From Sphingomonas sp. PR090111-T3T-6A (GTDB lineage: Bacteria; Pseudomonadota; Alphaproteobacteria; Sphingomonadales; Sphingomonadaceae), in NCBI RefSeq assembly GCF_000383095.1, contig NZ_AORL01000022.1:248001-312000 (forward strand): a stretch of DNA of 64,000 bases, in the 5' to 3' direction. The first letter of the stretch is position 1. Each line of letters opens with the position of its first letter. The position numbers and the translations under genes were made by a program. The notes beneath the pieces are model-generated. The model made no database searches, had not been told where the DNA came from, and worked only from the letters and a program-made list of their open reading frames with translations. Of the stretch, positions 1-10,581 are shown in pieces.

Positions 1-909
1 CGCGAGCAGCCAGGACGGCACGGCCCCCTGCTTCTCGATCGCCTTGGCGATGCGCGTGCGCAGCACCTCGAACAGGCGCGGCACCACCACCATGATGGTC
101 GGGCGCACCTCCTCGATGTTGGCGGCGAGCTTCTCCAGCCCCTCGGCATAATAGATCTGCGCGCCGAGCCCGATCGGGAAATGCTGCCCGCCGGTATGCT
201 CATAGGCGTGGCTGAGCGGCAGGAAGGAGAGGAATATCTCGTCGCCCCAGCCGAAATCCTCCGAGATGACGCGCGCCGCGCCTGCGACATTGTGGAGGAT
301 CGCGCCATGATGCTGCATCACCCCGCGCGGCGCGCCGCCGGTGCCGGAGGTGTAGATGATGCAGGCGAGATCGTCGCGGCCGAAGCGCTTTGCGTCCTCG
401 GCACAGGCGGCGATATCGGCCTCACCCGAGGCCAGCGCCTCGAACGTCTCGAAGCGGAAGGGGCCGGCCTGCCCGATCCGCATCGCATCGATGCCGACGA
501 CGAGCGTGCACTGCCCCGAACGCAACACCGCCGGAATCAGCGTCGTGGCGAGCTTGGCGGTGGAGACGATCACCGCCTTGGCGCCGCTATTCTCCAGCAC
601 ATGGGCGTGATCGCGGGTGGTGTTGGTGATGTAGGCCGGCACCGTGATGCAGCCCCCCGCCATGATGGCGAGATCGGCGATGCACCACTCGGGGCGATTC
701 TCGGACACCAGCAGCACGCGGTCGCCCGGCTCCAGCCCCTGCGCCTTCAGGGAGGCGGCGAGCGCCGCCACCTGTCGCGCCGCCTCGCGCCAAGTCGTCG
801 GGCGCCAGTCGCCCTCCTCCTTGTGCCAGAGGAAAGGCGCGTCACCCTTCCCGGCAGCACGCGCGAAGAACATGGTGACGAGATTCGGAAAATGTTCGAG
901 CAGACGCAT
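1..909 (-). CDS. Long-chain acyl-CoA ligase (AMP-binding), 3' end outside window
   Basis: This is an AMP-forming acyl-CoA synthetase, which activates fatty acids with ATP and CoA for beta-oxidation or lipid synthesis. Only the first 303 codons are present because the gene runs off the left edge. The minus-strand reading starts MRLLEHFPNLVTMFFARA and is open throughout. The adenylate-binding P-loop reads YTSGTGGAPRGV, where the usual form is YTSGTTGxPKGV. It is followed by a segment with SFLPLSHAYEH, typical of FadD/FAA-type long-chain ligases. It lies 59 bp downstream of ggt on the same strand. Family assignment is firm; the chain-length preference cannot be read from the sequence. Confidence 0.88.
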   Translation of the reverse strand, partial: MRLLEHFPNLVTMFFARAAGKGDAPFLWHKEEGDWRPTTWREAARQVAALAASLKAQGLEPGDRVLLVSENRPEWCIADLAIMAGGCITVPAYITNTTRDHAHVLENSGAKAVIVSTAKLATTLIPAVLRSGQCTLVVGIDAMRIGQAGPFRFETFEALASGEADIAACAEDAKRFGRDDLACIIYTSGTGGAPRGVMQHHGAILHNVAGAARVISEDFGWGDEIFLSFLPLSHAYEHTGGQHFPIGLGAQIYYAEGLEKLAANIEEVRPTIMVVVPRLFEVLRTRIAKAIEKQGAVPSWLLA

Positions 910-968
910 GACCTCTCCTGCCCGCGCTTCTATGTCGCAGGCTAGCATGACGTTACGGTTTTGGCCGC

Positions 969-2663
969 TTATTGCGGAAGCGCAACCCCTTCGCTGCGGG
1001 TGACATCCGCAGCGCCGCGCCAGCCGCCTTGCGGAGTGCGCTCGATCGCATTGAGCTTGGAGGGAATCGGCACCTCGTTGGCCTGCTGGCCGAGCTTCGA
1101 GATCTCGGGCGCGAGGCCGTCCATCAGCGGGCTCTTCTCAACCAGCAGCGCGCCGCCGCCGAAGAAGATGTTGGGCAGGCCGATGGCATCCTGCGCGCTC
1201 ATCTTCCAGTCGATAACGCCGACCAGCGTCTTCAGCACATGCATGATGATGCGCTGCCCCCCCGCCGAGCCGACCGCCAGCACCACCTTGCCCGATGGGT
1301 CGGTGACGATCGTCGGCGACATCGAGGAGAGCGGCCGCTTGCCCGCCTCCACCCGGTTGGCGACGGGCGCGCCGTTCTTCTCCGGCGCGAAGGAGAAGTC
1401 GGTGAGCTGGTTGTTGAGCACGAAGCCGTTCACGACGAGCTGGCTGCCGAAATAGCCCTCGACCGTGCTGGTCATCGTCACGATGTCGCCATTGCCGTCG
1501 GCGGCGACGAAATCGGTGGTGCCATGCTCGTCGACGCCGAGGCCTGCGGTGCGCTTCTCGGCGCCCGGCGGCGTGCCGGGCTGGTATTGGCCGAGCGAGC
1601 GCGTCTCGGAGATCAGCTTCGCGCGGCGCGCGAGATAGGCCTTGTCGATCAGCCCCGCCACCGGAACCTTCACGAACGCCGTGTCGCCCAGATATTGCGC
1701 GCGGTCGGCATAAGCGAGCTGCATCGCCTCGCCGATCAGATGCCATGCCACCGGCGAATTGGGGCCGAGCTTGGCCATGTCGAAATGCTCCAGCATCCCG
1801 AGGATCTGGAGGATGGTGATCCCCCCGCTGGAGGACGGCGCCATCCCGCAGATCCTGTAGCCGCGATACGTGCCGCAGACCGGCGCCTGCGCGCGCGCCT
1901 CATAGGCGGCGAGATCGGCGGTGGTGAAGGGCACCGGATTGCGCGGCGCATTGCTGACGGCGGCCGCGATCGCCTCGGCGTTGGCGCCCTTGTAGAAGGC
2001 GTTCGGCCCTTCCGTGGCGATGCGCTTGAGGAGAGCGGCCAGCTCGGGATTGCGGATCGTGGCGCCCACCGGCTTGGGCACGCCATTGTCGGTGTAGAGC
2101 GCGGCGATCGCCGGAAAATCCTTCCACAGCGGCACCATCGCCTGAAGGCGACTCTCCATCAGCGGCGTCACCTGATAGCCGTCCTCGGCCAGCCGGATCG
2201 CCGGTTCGAGCAGCTTCGCCCAGGGGAGCTTGCCCCATTTCTGATGGGCCAGAGCGGCGAGGCGGACATTGCCCGACACGCCGACCGACTTGCCGCCCGG
2301 AAAGGCCTGCGAGAAGGGCATGGGCTTGCCGTCCGGGCCGAGGAAGCGATCGGGCCGGGCGGCTGACGGCGCCACCTCGCGGCCGTCGATCGTCTCGACC
2401 TTGTTGGCCTTGGCGTCATAGTGGACGAAATAACCGCCGCCGCCGATGCCCGAGCTTTGCGGCTCGACCACGGTCAGCGCGAAGATCATCGCCACCTCGG
2501 CATCGGCCGCCGAGCCGCCTTCGCGCAGGATCGCCTGCCCTGCCTCCGCCGCGCGCGGATCGGCGGCCGACACCATGCCTTTGCCCGGCGGCGAGACCGG
2601 CGGCGCATCGGCCAGAGCGGGGGTGGTGAGGAGCAGGGCGGCAGCGAGCGCGGTTCGGATCAT
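969..2663 (-). CDS. ggt: Gamma-glutamyltranspeptidase
   Basis: This is a periplasmic enzyme of the glutathione cycle that transfers or hydrolyses the gamma-glutamyl group of glutathione. The 564 aa protein begins with a signal peptide (MIRTALAAALLLTTPALADA). I chose this start because the open frame upstream lacks family similarity and runs into pyrD. The self-cleavage site that creates the small subunit is visible as GTTDF, with Thr382 the likely new N-terminal nucleophile. The oxyanion-hole signature GKRPLSSMSPT follows near residues 441-451. The length matches the family, and both halves of the proenzyme are complete. It sits 40 bp downstream of pyrD on the same strand. Confidence 0.95.
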   Translation of the reverse strand: MIRTALAAALLLTTPALADAPPVSPPGKGMVSAADPRAAEAGQAILREGGSAADAEVAMIFALTVVEPQSSGIGGGGYFVHYDAKANKVETIDGREVAPSAARPDRFLGPDGKPMPFSQAFPGGKSVGVSGNVRLAALAHQKWGKLPWAKLLEPAIRLAEDGYQVTPLMESRLQAMVPLWKDFPAIAALYTDNGVPKPVGATIRNPELAALLKRIATEGPNAFYKGANAEAIAAAVSNAPRNPVPFTTADLAAYEARAQAPVCGTYRGYRICGMAPSSSGGITILQILGMLEHFDMAKLGPNSPVAWHLIGEAMQLAYADRAQYLGDTAFVKVPVAGLIDKAYLARRAKLISETRSLGQYQPGTPPGAEKRTAGLGVDEHGTTDFVAADGNGDIVTMTSTVEGYFGSQLVVNGFVLNNQLTDFSFAPEKNGAPVANRVEAGKRPLSSMSPTIVTDPSGKVVLAVGSAGGQRIIMHVLKTLVGVIDWKMSAQDAIGLPNIFFGGGALLVEKSPLMDGLAPEISKLGQQANEVPIPSKLNAIERTPQGGWRGAADVTRSEGVALPQ

Positions 2664-2703
2664 GCCGGCGAACCTAGTGGCGACACGCAACGGGGCAACC
2701 CCT

Positions 2704-3732
2704 TCAGGCGCCCACCGCTTCCGCCACGCTCGCAAAGCCGTCGCGCCGGAGCAGCGGCACCAGCCCCCTGGCGATCCGCGCCGCCAGCCCCGGCCCCTCA
2801 TAGACCAGCGCCGAATAGAGCTGCACAAGGCTCGCGCCGGCGCGGATGCGGGCATAGGCATCCTCGGCCGAGGCGATACCGCCCGCGGCGATCAGAGGCA
2901 CCTGCCCGCCCGTCGCCTTGCGGAAGTCCTTCAGCCGCTGGAGCGCCAGCGGCCGGAGCGGCTCGCCCGACAGCCCCCCGCTCTCGCCGGCATGGCGCGA
3001 GGAAAGCGGCGGGCGCGACACGGTGGTGTTGGCGACGATCAGCGCATCGATCTTGCGGTCCACCACCACCTTGGCGATCGCATCGATGTCGGCGGGATCG
3101 AGATCGGGCGCGACCTTGAGGAAGATCGGCGGCCCCTGCTCGCCCCGCGCCTCATAGGCGGCGGCCAGCAACGCATCGAGCGCGGCCGCCTCCTGCAACG
3201 CGCGCAGGCCCGGCGTGTTGGGCGACGAGATGTTGATCGTCAGATAGTCCGCCACCGGCGCCATCGCGCGCACGCCGCGCGCATAATCGGCGGTGCGATC
3301 GGCCGAATCCTTGTTGGCGCCGACGTTGACGCCGACGATCCCGCGCCGCTCGCGCTTGGCGAGGCGCGCGAAGGCGTCCTCCTGCCCCCCATTGTTGAAG
3401 CCCATGCGGTTGATGACCGCCCGATCCTCGACCAATCGGAACAGGCGCGGCTTGGGATTGCCCGCCTGCGGCCTGGGCGTCAGCGTCCCCACCTCGACGA
3501 AGCCGAAGCCGAGCCCGAGCAGCGCGTCGGGCACGCGCGCATCCTTGTCGTATCCGGCGGCCAGCCCCACCGGGGTCGGAAAGTCGAGCCCGGCCACGCG
3601 AGTCCCGAGCGCCGGCGCGTAGCTCGGCGGCGTCTTGCGAGGCGCCTTCTCCAGCACGTCGAGCGACAGCAGATGCGCGCGCTCGCCATCGAGCCGGAAG
3701 ATGAAGGGGCGAAGAAGGGGGTAGAGCGACAT
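2704..3732 (-). CDS. pyrD: Dihydroorotate dehydrogenase, quinone-dependent (class 2)
   Basis: PyrD oxidises dihydroorotate to orotate in pyrimidine synthesis and passes electrons to membrane quinone. The 342 aa protein has the N-terminal helical extension (MSLYPLLRPFIFRLDGERAH) that docks class 2 enzymes on the membrane. The active-site loop NISSPNTPGLR is present, with catalytic Ser about residue 170; class 1 enzymes carry Cys there. FMN-binding segments such as VGLAAGYDKDA and AGGIASAEDA are recognisable. It is divergent from the SUF regulator, with about 134 bp between the two starts. ggt and the acyl-CoA ligase follow on the same strand. Confidence 0.96.
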   Translation of the reverse strand: MSLYPLLRPFIFRLDGERAHLLSLDVLEKAPRKTPPSYAPALGTRVAGLDFPTPVGLAAGYDKDARVPDALLGLGFGFVEVGTLTPRPQAGNPKPRLFRLVEDRAVINRMGFNNGGQEDAFARLAKRERRGIVGVNVGANKDSADRTADYARGVRAMAPVADYLTINISSPNTPGLRALQEAAALDALLAAAYEARGEQGPPIFLKVAPDLDPADIDAIAKVVVDRKIDALIVANTTVSRPPLSSRHAGESGGLSGEPLRPLALQRLKDFRKATGGQVPLIAAGGIASAEDAYARIRAGASLVQLYSALVYEGPGLAARIARGLVPLLRRDGFASVAEAVGA

Positions 3733-3819
3733 GGCCGACGGCGCTATGGGACCGCGCCCCGCCTGTCAAAGAATCGAGCAGCCGCGGCCTTGACCCCGCT
3801 CCCTTCCGCGACCACATGG

Positions 3820-3846
3820 CAATTCGGATCGAATCAGTCTGAATTG
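3820..3846. promoter_or_regulatory. Imperfect palindrome upstream of the SUF regulator, candidate operator
   Basis: The segment starts with CAATTC and ends with GAATTG, and is an imperfect inverted repeat 27 bp long. It ends 20 bp before the start of the Rrf2-family regulator that leads the suf operon. A TTGACC element, a possible -35 box, lies at 3790-3795 just upstream; no good -10 is evident. Rrf2 proteins such as IscR commonly repress their own operon by binding such sites. Autoregulation here is inference. Confidence 0.4.
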
Positions 3847-3866
3847 AGAACGGATCGCAACTGACC

Positions 3867-4285
3867 ATGCGCCTGTCCAGCCTTGCCGACTATGCTGTCG
3901 TGATGATGGCGGCCGCCGCGCGCCACGGCATGGCGGGGCGCTTCTCCGCGACGATCCTGTCGGCCGAGACGGGCGTGCCGCTGCCCACAGCGCAAAAGCT
4001 GATGGGCAAGCTCGCGGGTGCCGGCCTCCTCGCCTCGCAGCGGGGCGCCTCGGGCGGCTTCGCGCTGGCGCGGGGGGCGCACGCGATCAGTCTCATCGAG
4101 ATTATCGAGGCCGTGGAAGGCCCGATCGCGCTGACGAGTTGCGTGGATGAAGCGAAGCACGACTGCGCTCTGGAGCAGGCGTGCAAGGTGAAGCCGCATT
4201 GGGCCGTGGTGAACAGCGCAGTGCGCAAGGCATTCGAGGACGTGCGGCTCGACCAGCTGGCCGGCGTCGAACAAGAGGTGATGGC

Positions 4286-4289
<4 letters not shown>
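3867..4289 (+). CDS. Rrf2-family regulator of the SUF operon (IscR/SufR-like)
   Basis: This is a 140 aa winged-helix Rrf2 transcription factor that opens the suf operon. The HTH covers roughly residues 1-65 ([20 protein letters not shown] at the N-terminus, then a wing with [11 protein letters not shown]). Three Cys residues at about 92, 100 and 106 form the family's cluster-binding set, so it probably senses [2Fe-2S] status. Its stop overlaps the GTG start of sufB, which implies translational coupling. The likely role is to tune iron-sulfur assembly according to cluster supply. The specific name (iscR, sufR or other) cannot be settled from sequence alone. Confidence 0.88.
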
Positions 4290-5775
<1,486 letters not shown>

Positions 5776-5779
<4 letters not shown>

Positions 5780-5982
5780 GTTTCTTCAAGCGTCATCCAA
5801 AACTCTGGCTGACTGTTTGGGTCATATTTGGCCTCGGCAACCTCTTAATCGCCTTCAATGCCATTTTCGATCACGGCTTTGACACGGCGCCCTTTGTGAA
5901 GGCGCTGATCGGCCTAACCCTCGCTGGCATGATGTCGGCTTATCTCATCCCGGAAATTCGGACGAACAATGCTCAACATTGA
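5776..5982 (+). CDS. Small two-helix membrane protein inside the suf operon
   Basis: This 68 aa ORF starts on the ATGA that ends sufB and runs 14 bp into sufC. It therefore lies in the operon reading order and could be translationally coupled to both. The protein is basic at the start (MSFFKRHPK), then shows a hydrophobic stretch at about residues 10-30 and another at about 40-58, suggesting two membrane helices. No family is recognised. Its base composition is unlike its neighbours: GC is about one half, with TTA, ATA and CTA codons that the flanking genes avoid. It may be an acquired or fast-evolving gene. Expression is not proven. Confidence 0.6.
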
Positions 5983-6724
5983 AAACCTCCACGCCGAAGT
6001 TGACGGCAAGGCCATCCTCAAGGGCATCACGCTCTCGATCAATCCGGGCGAGATCCACGCGATCATGGGCCCGAACGGAGCCGGCAAGTCGACCACGGCT
6101 TATGTCCTCGGCGGGCGGCCCGGCTATGAGGTGACGGAGGGTTCCGCCACCTTCGAGGGCACCGACCTGCTCACTATGGAGCCGCACGAGCGCGCCGCCG
6201 CCGGCCTGTTCCTCGGCTTCCAATATCCGGTCGAGATTCCCGGCGTCTCCAACCTCCAGTTCCTGCGCACGGCGCTCAACGCCCAGCGCAAGGCGCGTGG
6301 CGAAGCGGAGCTCAGCGGTGGCGAGTTCATCAAGCTCGCCCGCAAGGAGGCCGACGCGCTCGGCCTTGACCCGGAGATGCTGAAGCGCCCGGTCAATGTC
6401 GGCTTCTCGGGGGGCGAGAAGAAGCGCAACGAGATGGTCCAGATGGGCATCATCGGCCCGAAGCTCGCCATCCTCGACGAGACCGACTCCGGCCTCGACA
6501 TCGATGCGCTCCGCCATGTCGGCCACGGCATCAACACGATCATGCGCCGGCCGGACCGCGCCGTGCTGCTCATCACCCATTATCAGCGGCTTCTCGACTA
6601 TGTGAAGCCGGACTTCGTGCACGTGCTCGCCGCCGGCCGCATCGTCCGCTCGGGCGGACCGGAGCTGGCGCTGGAACTGGAGCGCGAAGGCTACGGCCAG
6701 ATCACGGACGAGCTGGCGGCATGA
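5969..6724 (+). CDS. sufC: Fe-S assembly ATPase SufC
   Basis: SufC is the ABC-type ATPase that drives the SufB-SufD scaffold through its conformational cycle; it is not a transporter. In this 251 aa protein the Walker A motif GPNGAGKST lies at residues 34-42. The signature FSGGEKKR is at about 146-153, and Walker B LAILDETDSGLD at about 166-177. The FQYPVEIPGVSN segment is characteristic of SufC. The start ATG lies inside the end of the small membrane ORF, and the stop overlaps the start of sufD by 4 bp. Confidence 0.97.
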   Translation: MLNIENLHAEVDGKAILKGITLSINPGEIHAIMGPNGAGKSTTAYVLGGRPGYEVTEGSATFEGTDLLTMEPHERAAAGLFLGFQYPVEIPGVSNLQFLRTALNAQRKARGEAELSGGEFIKLARKEADALGLDPEMLKRPVNVGFSGGEKKRNEMVQMGIIGPKLAILDETDSGLDIDALRHVGHGINTIMRRPDRAVLLITHYQRLLDYVKPDFVHVLAAGRIVRSGGPELALELEREGYGQITDELAA

Positions 6725-7809
6725 GCCTGCTCGCCCTCCCCTCGGCGCGCGACGAGGCGTGGCGCTGGTCGGACCTGTCCGGCCTGCCCGCCATCGCCGA
6801 TACGACGCCCACGGGCGCGGCGCGCTCGGTTGACGATCTCTGGATCGACACGCCTGGCCCGCGCCTGCTGTTCGTCGACGGCGCCTATGACGCCAGCCGC
6901 TCGAACCCCGGCCCGGTGCAGGTCGGCAGCGCCGATGCCCGTGCGGACCGCCATGCGCTCGGCAAGCTCGCCGGCGCGAACGGCTGGACGCTGACGCTCG
7001 GCCGCGATTGCGCGACGCAGGGTCCGGTCCAGATCGTCCATGTCGCCACCGGCGGCGCGAACCATCTCGCCGCCGAAGTCCGCCTCGACGAGGATGCGCA
7101 GGCGAGCATCGTCGAGAGCTTCGTCGGCGAGGGCTGGGTCAACCGTGCCGCCTCGCTCCGCCTCGCGCGCTCGGCGCGGCTGATGGTGGCGCGCCGCTTC
7201 CTCCACGAGACGGGCTTCCAGAGCCACGCCGACACCGCCGAGATCGGTCAGGCCGCGAGCCTCACCATCGCCTCGCTGGTCGCGGGCCAGGCCGACAGCC
7301 GCCTCGACGGCCATCTGACGCTGACCGGCATCGAGGCGTTCGCGGAGGCCGGCGGCGCGCTGCTCGGCCGCCAGAAGCAGCGCCATGACGCCGCCTTCGT
7401 CGTCCGCCACGCCGCCGCCCACGGCCAGAGCCGCCAGCTCTGGCGCGCGGTCGCCGACGAGCAGGCGGTCGCCTCCGCCTCGGCCCGCGTCGAAGTCGCG
7501 CGAGACGCCCAGAAGACCGACGGCGAGCAGTCGCTGCGCGGCCTGCTGATGGCACGCACGGCGGCGGTGAATCTCAAGCCCGAGCTCGAGATTTTCGCCG
7601 ACGACGTGAAGTGCGGCCATGGCGCCACCGTCGGCGAGCTCGATCGCAACAGCCTTTTCTATCTCGCCTCGCGCGGCATCACGCCCCATGAGGCGCGCGC
7701 GATCCTCACCCACGCCTTCGTCGCCGACGCGCTCGCCCGGATCGGCGAGGATGCGGTGCGCGAGGCGTTCGAGGCGACCGCCAACGCCTGGCTGGGGATG
7801 ATCGCATGA
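6721..7809 (+). CDS. sufD: Fe-S assembly protein SufD
   Basis: SufD partners SufB in the cluster scaffold and is needed for iron entry. The 362 aa protein shows weak conservation in its N-terminal half. Its C-terminal half is clear SufB/SufD beta-helix: NLKPELEIFADDVKCGHGAT followed by GELDRNSLFYLASRGI, with the conserved Cys and His of the family. Four-base overlaps join it to sufC upstream and sufS downstream, so sufC, sufD and sufS are probably made in fixed proportion. Confidence 0.95.
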   Translation: MSLLALPSARDEAWRWSDLSGLPAIADTTPTGAARSVDDLWIDTPGPRLLFVDGAYDASRSNPGPVQVGSADARADRHALGKLAGANGWTLTLGRDCATQGPVQIVHVATGGANHLAAEVRLDEDAQASIVESFVGEGWVNRAASLRLARSARLMVARRFLHETGFQSHADTAEIGQAASLTIASLVAGQADSRLDGHLTLTGIEAFAEAGGALLGRQKQRHDAAFVVRHAAAHGQSRQLWRAVADEQAVASASARVEVARDAQKTDGEQSLRGLLMARTAAVNLKPELEIFADDVKCGHGATVGELDRNSLFYLASRGITPHEARAILTHAFVADALARIGEDAVREAFEATANAWLGMIA

Positions 7810-9023
7810 GCACCGTCCTCGCCTCCGACCGCCCGCTCGACCGGGTGAGCGACTTCCCGGCGATCCCGTCGGGCTGGGCCTATCTCGACACCGCCGCGAC
7901 CGCGCAGAAGCCGACGCCGGTGGTGGACGCGATCGATCGCGCCTATCGCGAGACCTACGCGACGGTGCATCGCGGCGTGTATCAGCGCTCGGCCGACATG
8001 ACGCTCGCCTATGAGGCGGCGCGGCGGCGCGTGGCGGGCTTCATCGGCGCGGCTTCCGACAGCGAGATCGTGTTCGTGCGCGGCGCGACCGAGGCGATCA
8101 ACCTCGTGGCCCAAAGCTGGGGCACGACGCACCTCAAGCCCGGCGACCGCATCCTGCTTTCGCAGCTCGAGCATCACAGCAACATCGTGCCGTGGCAGCT
8201 GATCCGTGAACGGACCGGCATCGCCATCGACGTCTGCTCGCTCACCGAAGACGGCCGCATCGACCTCGACGCCGCCGAGCGGATGCTGACGCCGCAACAC
8301 AAGCTGGTCGCCTTCGGCCATGTCTCGAACGTGCTCGGCTCGATCCTCGACGTGAAGCGTGCGGCGGATCTGGCACACGCGGTCGGAGCCAAGATTCTCA
8401 TCGACGGCTGCCAGGCGGTCCCCCGCCTGCCGGTGGATGTCGCGGCGCTCGGCGTCGATTTCTACGCCTTCTCGGGCCACAAGCTCTATGGGCCGACCGG
8501 CATCGGCGTGCTCTGGGCGCGTGCCGAGATTCTCGAGTCCATGCCTCCCTATCAGGGCGGCGGATCGATGATCGACAAGGTGACGTTCGAGAAGACCACC
8601 TTCCTTCCCGCGCCGTCGCGCTTCGAGGCGGGGACGCCGCACATCGTCGGCGTGATCGGCCTCCATGCCGCGATCGACTATGTGGAGGGTATCGGTCTCC
8701 CCGCGATCCATGCGCATGAGGCAGCGCTCGTGGCGGAAACCCGCGCGGCGCTGGCCTCGATCAACTCGGTGACGCTGTTCGGGCCGGAGGATTCGGCCGG
8801 CATCGTCAGCTTCGCGATCGAAGGGGTTCATCCCCACGACATCGGCACCATATTGGACGAGAGCCGGGTCGCCATCCGCGCCGGGCATCATTGCACCCAG
8901 CCGCTGATGGCGCATCTCGGCGTCGAGGCGACGGCTCGCGCCAGCTTCGGGGTCTATAATGGTCCGGCCGACGTGGCCGCGCTGGTCGAGGGTATCGAGC
9001 GTGTTACGCGCATTTTTGGATAG
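7806..9023 (+). CDS. sufS: Cysteine desulfurase SufS
   Basis: SufS is a PLP enzyme that takes sulfur from cysteine and holds it as a persulfide for SufB. The 405 aa protein is full length for group II desulfurases. The PLP lysine is in FSGHKLYGPTG (Lys about 226), and the catalytic cysteine is in IRAGHHCTQPLMAH (Cys about 363). The histidine pair in QLEHHSNIVPW stacks on the cofactor. No SufE gene is visible in this operon, so the sulfur relay partner must lie elsewhere or be replaced. Confidence 0.97.
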   Translation: MSTVLASDRPLDRVSDFPAIPSGWAYLDTAATAQKPTPVVDAIDRAYRETYATVHRGVYQRSADMTLAYEAARRRVAGFIGAASDSEIVFVRGATEAINLVAQSWGTTHLKPGDRILLSQLEHHSNIVPWQLIRERTGIAIDVCSLTEDGRIDLDAAERMLTPQHKLVAFGHVSNVLGSILDVKRAADLAHAVGAKILIDGCQAVPRLPVDVAALGVDFYAFSGHKLYGPTGIGVLWARAEILESMPPYQGGGSMIDKVTFEKTTFLPAPSRFEAGTPHIVGVIGLHAAIDYVEGIGLPAIHAHEAALVAETRAALASINSVTLFGPEDSAGIVSFAIEGVHPHDIGTILDESRVAIRAGHHCTQPLMAHLGVEATARASFGVYNGPADVAALVEGIERVTRIFG

Positions 9024-9051
9024 GATTCGCCGGGTGAGCGACAAGGGTATC

Positions 9052-9513
9052 ATGGTCGAGGAAGCGTCTGCTGCGCCCGAAAAGCCCGAACGCCCGCGTC
9101 TCACCGACGCCGACGTGCGGAGCGACATGCGCGAGGAGTTCGAGCGCAAGAAGGACTATCTGGAAGGCTTCCTCTCCCAGAAGCCGGCCGAACCCGGCGC
9201 GGGCGAGCCCGGCGGCGCGCTCTATGAAGCCGTGATCGACGCGCTCAAGGAAATCTACGATCCCGAGATTCCGGTGAACATCTACGATCTCGGCCTCGTC
9301 TACGGCGTCGAGATCGCAGACGCGCACGCGGTCGTCACGATGACGCTCACCACGCCGCATTGCCCGGTCGCGGAATCGATGCCGGGGGAGGTGGAGATGC
9401 GCGTCGGCGCGGTTCCGGGGATCGGATCGGCCGAGGTCAACCTCGTCTGGGATCCGCCGTGGGACCCACAGAAGATGTCCGACGAGGCCAAGCTCGAACT
9501 GGGGATGCTGTGA
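9052..9513 (+). CDS. SUF-associated MIP18/DUF59 protein (SufT-like)
   Basis: This is a DUF59 (MIP18-like) protein that helps cluster maturation in SUF operons. The N-terminal third is charged and variable. The DUF59 core starts near LYEAVIDALKEIYDPEIPVN and includes IYDLGLVYGVEI and the conserved Cys in TTPHCPVAESMPGEV. It ends with NLVWDPPWDPQKMSDEAK. The ATG at 9052 has AAGGG five bases upstream. A GTG at 9034, with AGGA eight bases upstream, is an alternative that adds six residues. It overlaps the following sufA-like gene by one base (TGATG). Confidence 0.88.
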   Translation: MVEEASAAPEKPERPRLTDADVRSDMREEFERKKDYLEGFLSQKPAEPGAGEPGGALYEAVIDALKEIYDPEIPVNIYDLGLVYGVEIADAHAVVTMTLTTPHCPVAESMPGEVEMRVGAVPGIGSAEVNLVWDPPWDPQKMSDEAKLELGML

Positions 9514-9872
9514 TGACGACGACCACCACCCGTCGCCCTCGCCCCGCCGCGATCATCCTGACTCCGTCGGCGGAAGAGCGCATCGCCGAGCTGATGGCGA
9601 AGGCTCCGGAAGGCGCGATCGGCGTCAAGCTCTCGACGCCCCGTCGGGGCTGCTCGGGCCTCGCTTATTCGGTTGATTATGTCACCGACGCCGACCCGAT
9701 GGACGAGCGCATCGAGACGCCCGGCGGCACCTTCTTCGTCGATGGCGGATCGGTGCTCTATCTGATCGGCTCGACGATGAGCTGGGTGGAGGACGACTTC
9801 ACCGCCGGCTTCGTCTTCGAGAATCCGAACGCCAAGGGCAGCTGTGGCTGCGGCGAAAGCTTCATGGTGTGA
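9513..9872 (+). CDS. sufA: A-type Fe-S carrier (HesB/IscA/SufA family)
   Basis: A-type proteins carry assembled clusters to client enzymes. The 119 aa protein contains the three conserved ligands: Cys in RRGCSGLAYSVDY and the paired cysteines in GSCGCGESF near the C-terminus. The core is complete (AEERIAELM to the end), with a short threonine-rich N-terminal tail. It is the last gene of the suf operon, which I judge to run from 3867 to 9872. Both SufA and IscA names are used for this position, and the family resemblance does not separate them. Confidence 0.9.
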   Translation: MTTTTTRRPRPAAIILTPSAEERIAELMAKAPEGAIGVKLSTPRRGCSGLAYSVDYVTDADPMDERIETPGGTFFVDGGSVLYLIGSTMSWVEDDFTAGFVFENPNAKGSCGCGESFMV

Positions 9873-9909
9873 TGGACGTGGGGCGCGGGCGCGGCTAGGC
9901 CGTGCGCCC

Positions 9910-10581
9910 ATGACGCCCGCGTTCGACCATATCCGCGCCTGGATCTTCGACCTCGACAACACGCTCTATCCGGCGTCCGCCGATCTGTTCGGCCTGATGG
10001 ACGTCAGGATGACGGCTTACGTCGCCAAGACGCTCGGGATCGACGATCTCGTCGAGGCGCGGCGCATCCAGAAGAGCTATTTTCAGGCGCATGGCACGAC
10101 GATGGCCGGCCTCATGCTGGAGCATCAGGTCGATCCGCACCACTACCTCGCCGACGTCCACGACATCGATCTCGACGTGCTGGCCGAGGACGCCCGCCTC
10201 GCCCGCCTGATCGCGCGGCTTCCGGGCCGCAAGCTGATCTTCACCAACGGCGATGTGCCCTATGCGGAGCGCGTGCTGGCGAGGCTCGGCCTGTCGAAGA
10301 CCTTCGAGGCGATCCACGACATCCACGCCAGCGCCTACAAGCCCAAGCCGCACGAGGCGAGCTACGCCTCCATGGTGGCCGGGCTCGGCGTCGACCCCGC
10401 GACCAGCGTGTTCGTCGAGGACATGGCTCGCAATCTCAAGCCCGCCAAGGCGCTGGGCATGACCACCGTGTGGCTCGACAACGGATCGGAACAGGGCCAC
10501 GACGCCGACCGATCCTATGTGGACCACCACATCACCGACCTCGCCGACTGGCTCCATTCACTGCTTGGGGACGACCAATGA
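9910..10581 (+). CDS. HAD-superfamily pyrimidine 5'-nucleotidase
   Basis: This 223 aa haloacid dehalogenase-like phosphatase resembles the pyrimidine 5'-nucleotidase (SDT1) group. Motif I is FDLDNTLY, with the nucleophile Asp14 and the acid/base Asp16. Motif II is in FTNGD, the motif III lysine is in YKPKPHEAS, and motif IV is FVEDMARN. All four catalytic elements are therefore intact. The start at 9910 follows the SUF operon by 37 bp, and the stop overlaps dapD (ATGA). The linkage to dapD is common in alphaproteobacteria, and I know no functional reason for it. Confidence 0.85.
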   Translation: MTPAFDHIRAWIFDLDNTLYPASADLFGLMDVRMTAYVAKTLGIDDLVEARRIQKSYFQAHGTTMAGLMLEHQVDPHHYLADVHDIDLDVLAEDARLARLIARLPGRKLIFTNGDVPYAERVLARLGLSKTFEAIHDIHASAYKPKPHEASYASMVAGLGVDPATSVFVEDMARNLKPAKALGMTTVWLDNGSEQGHDADRSYVDHHITDLADWLHSLLGDDQ

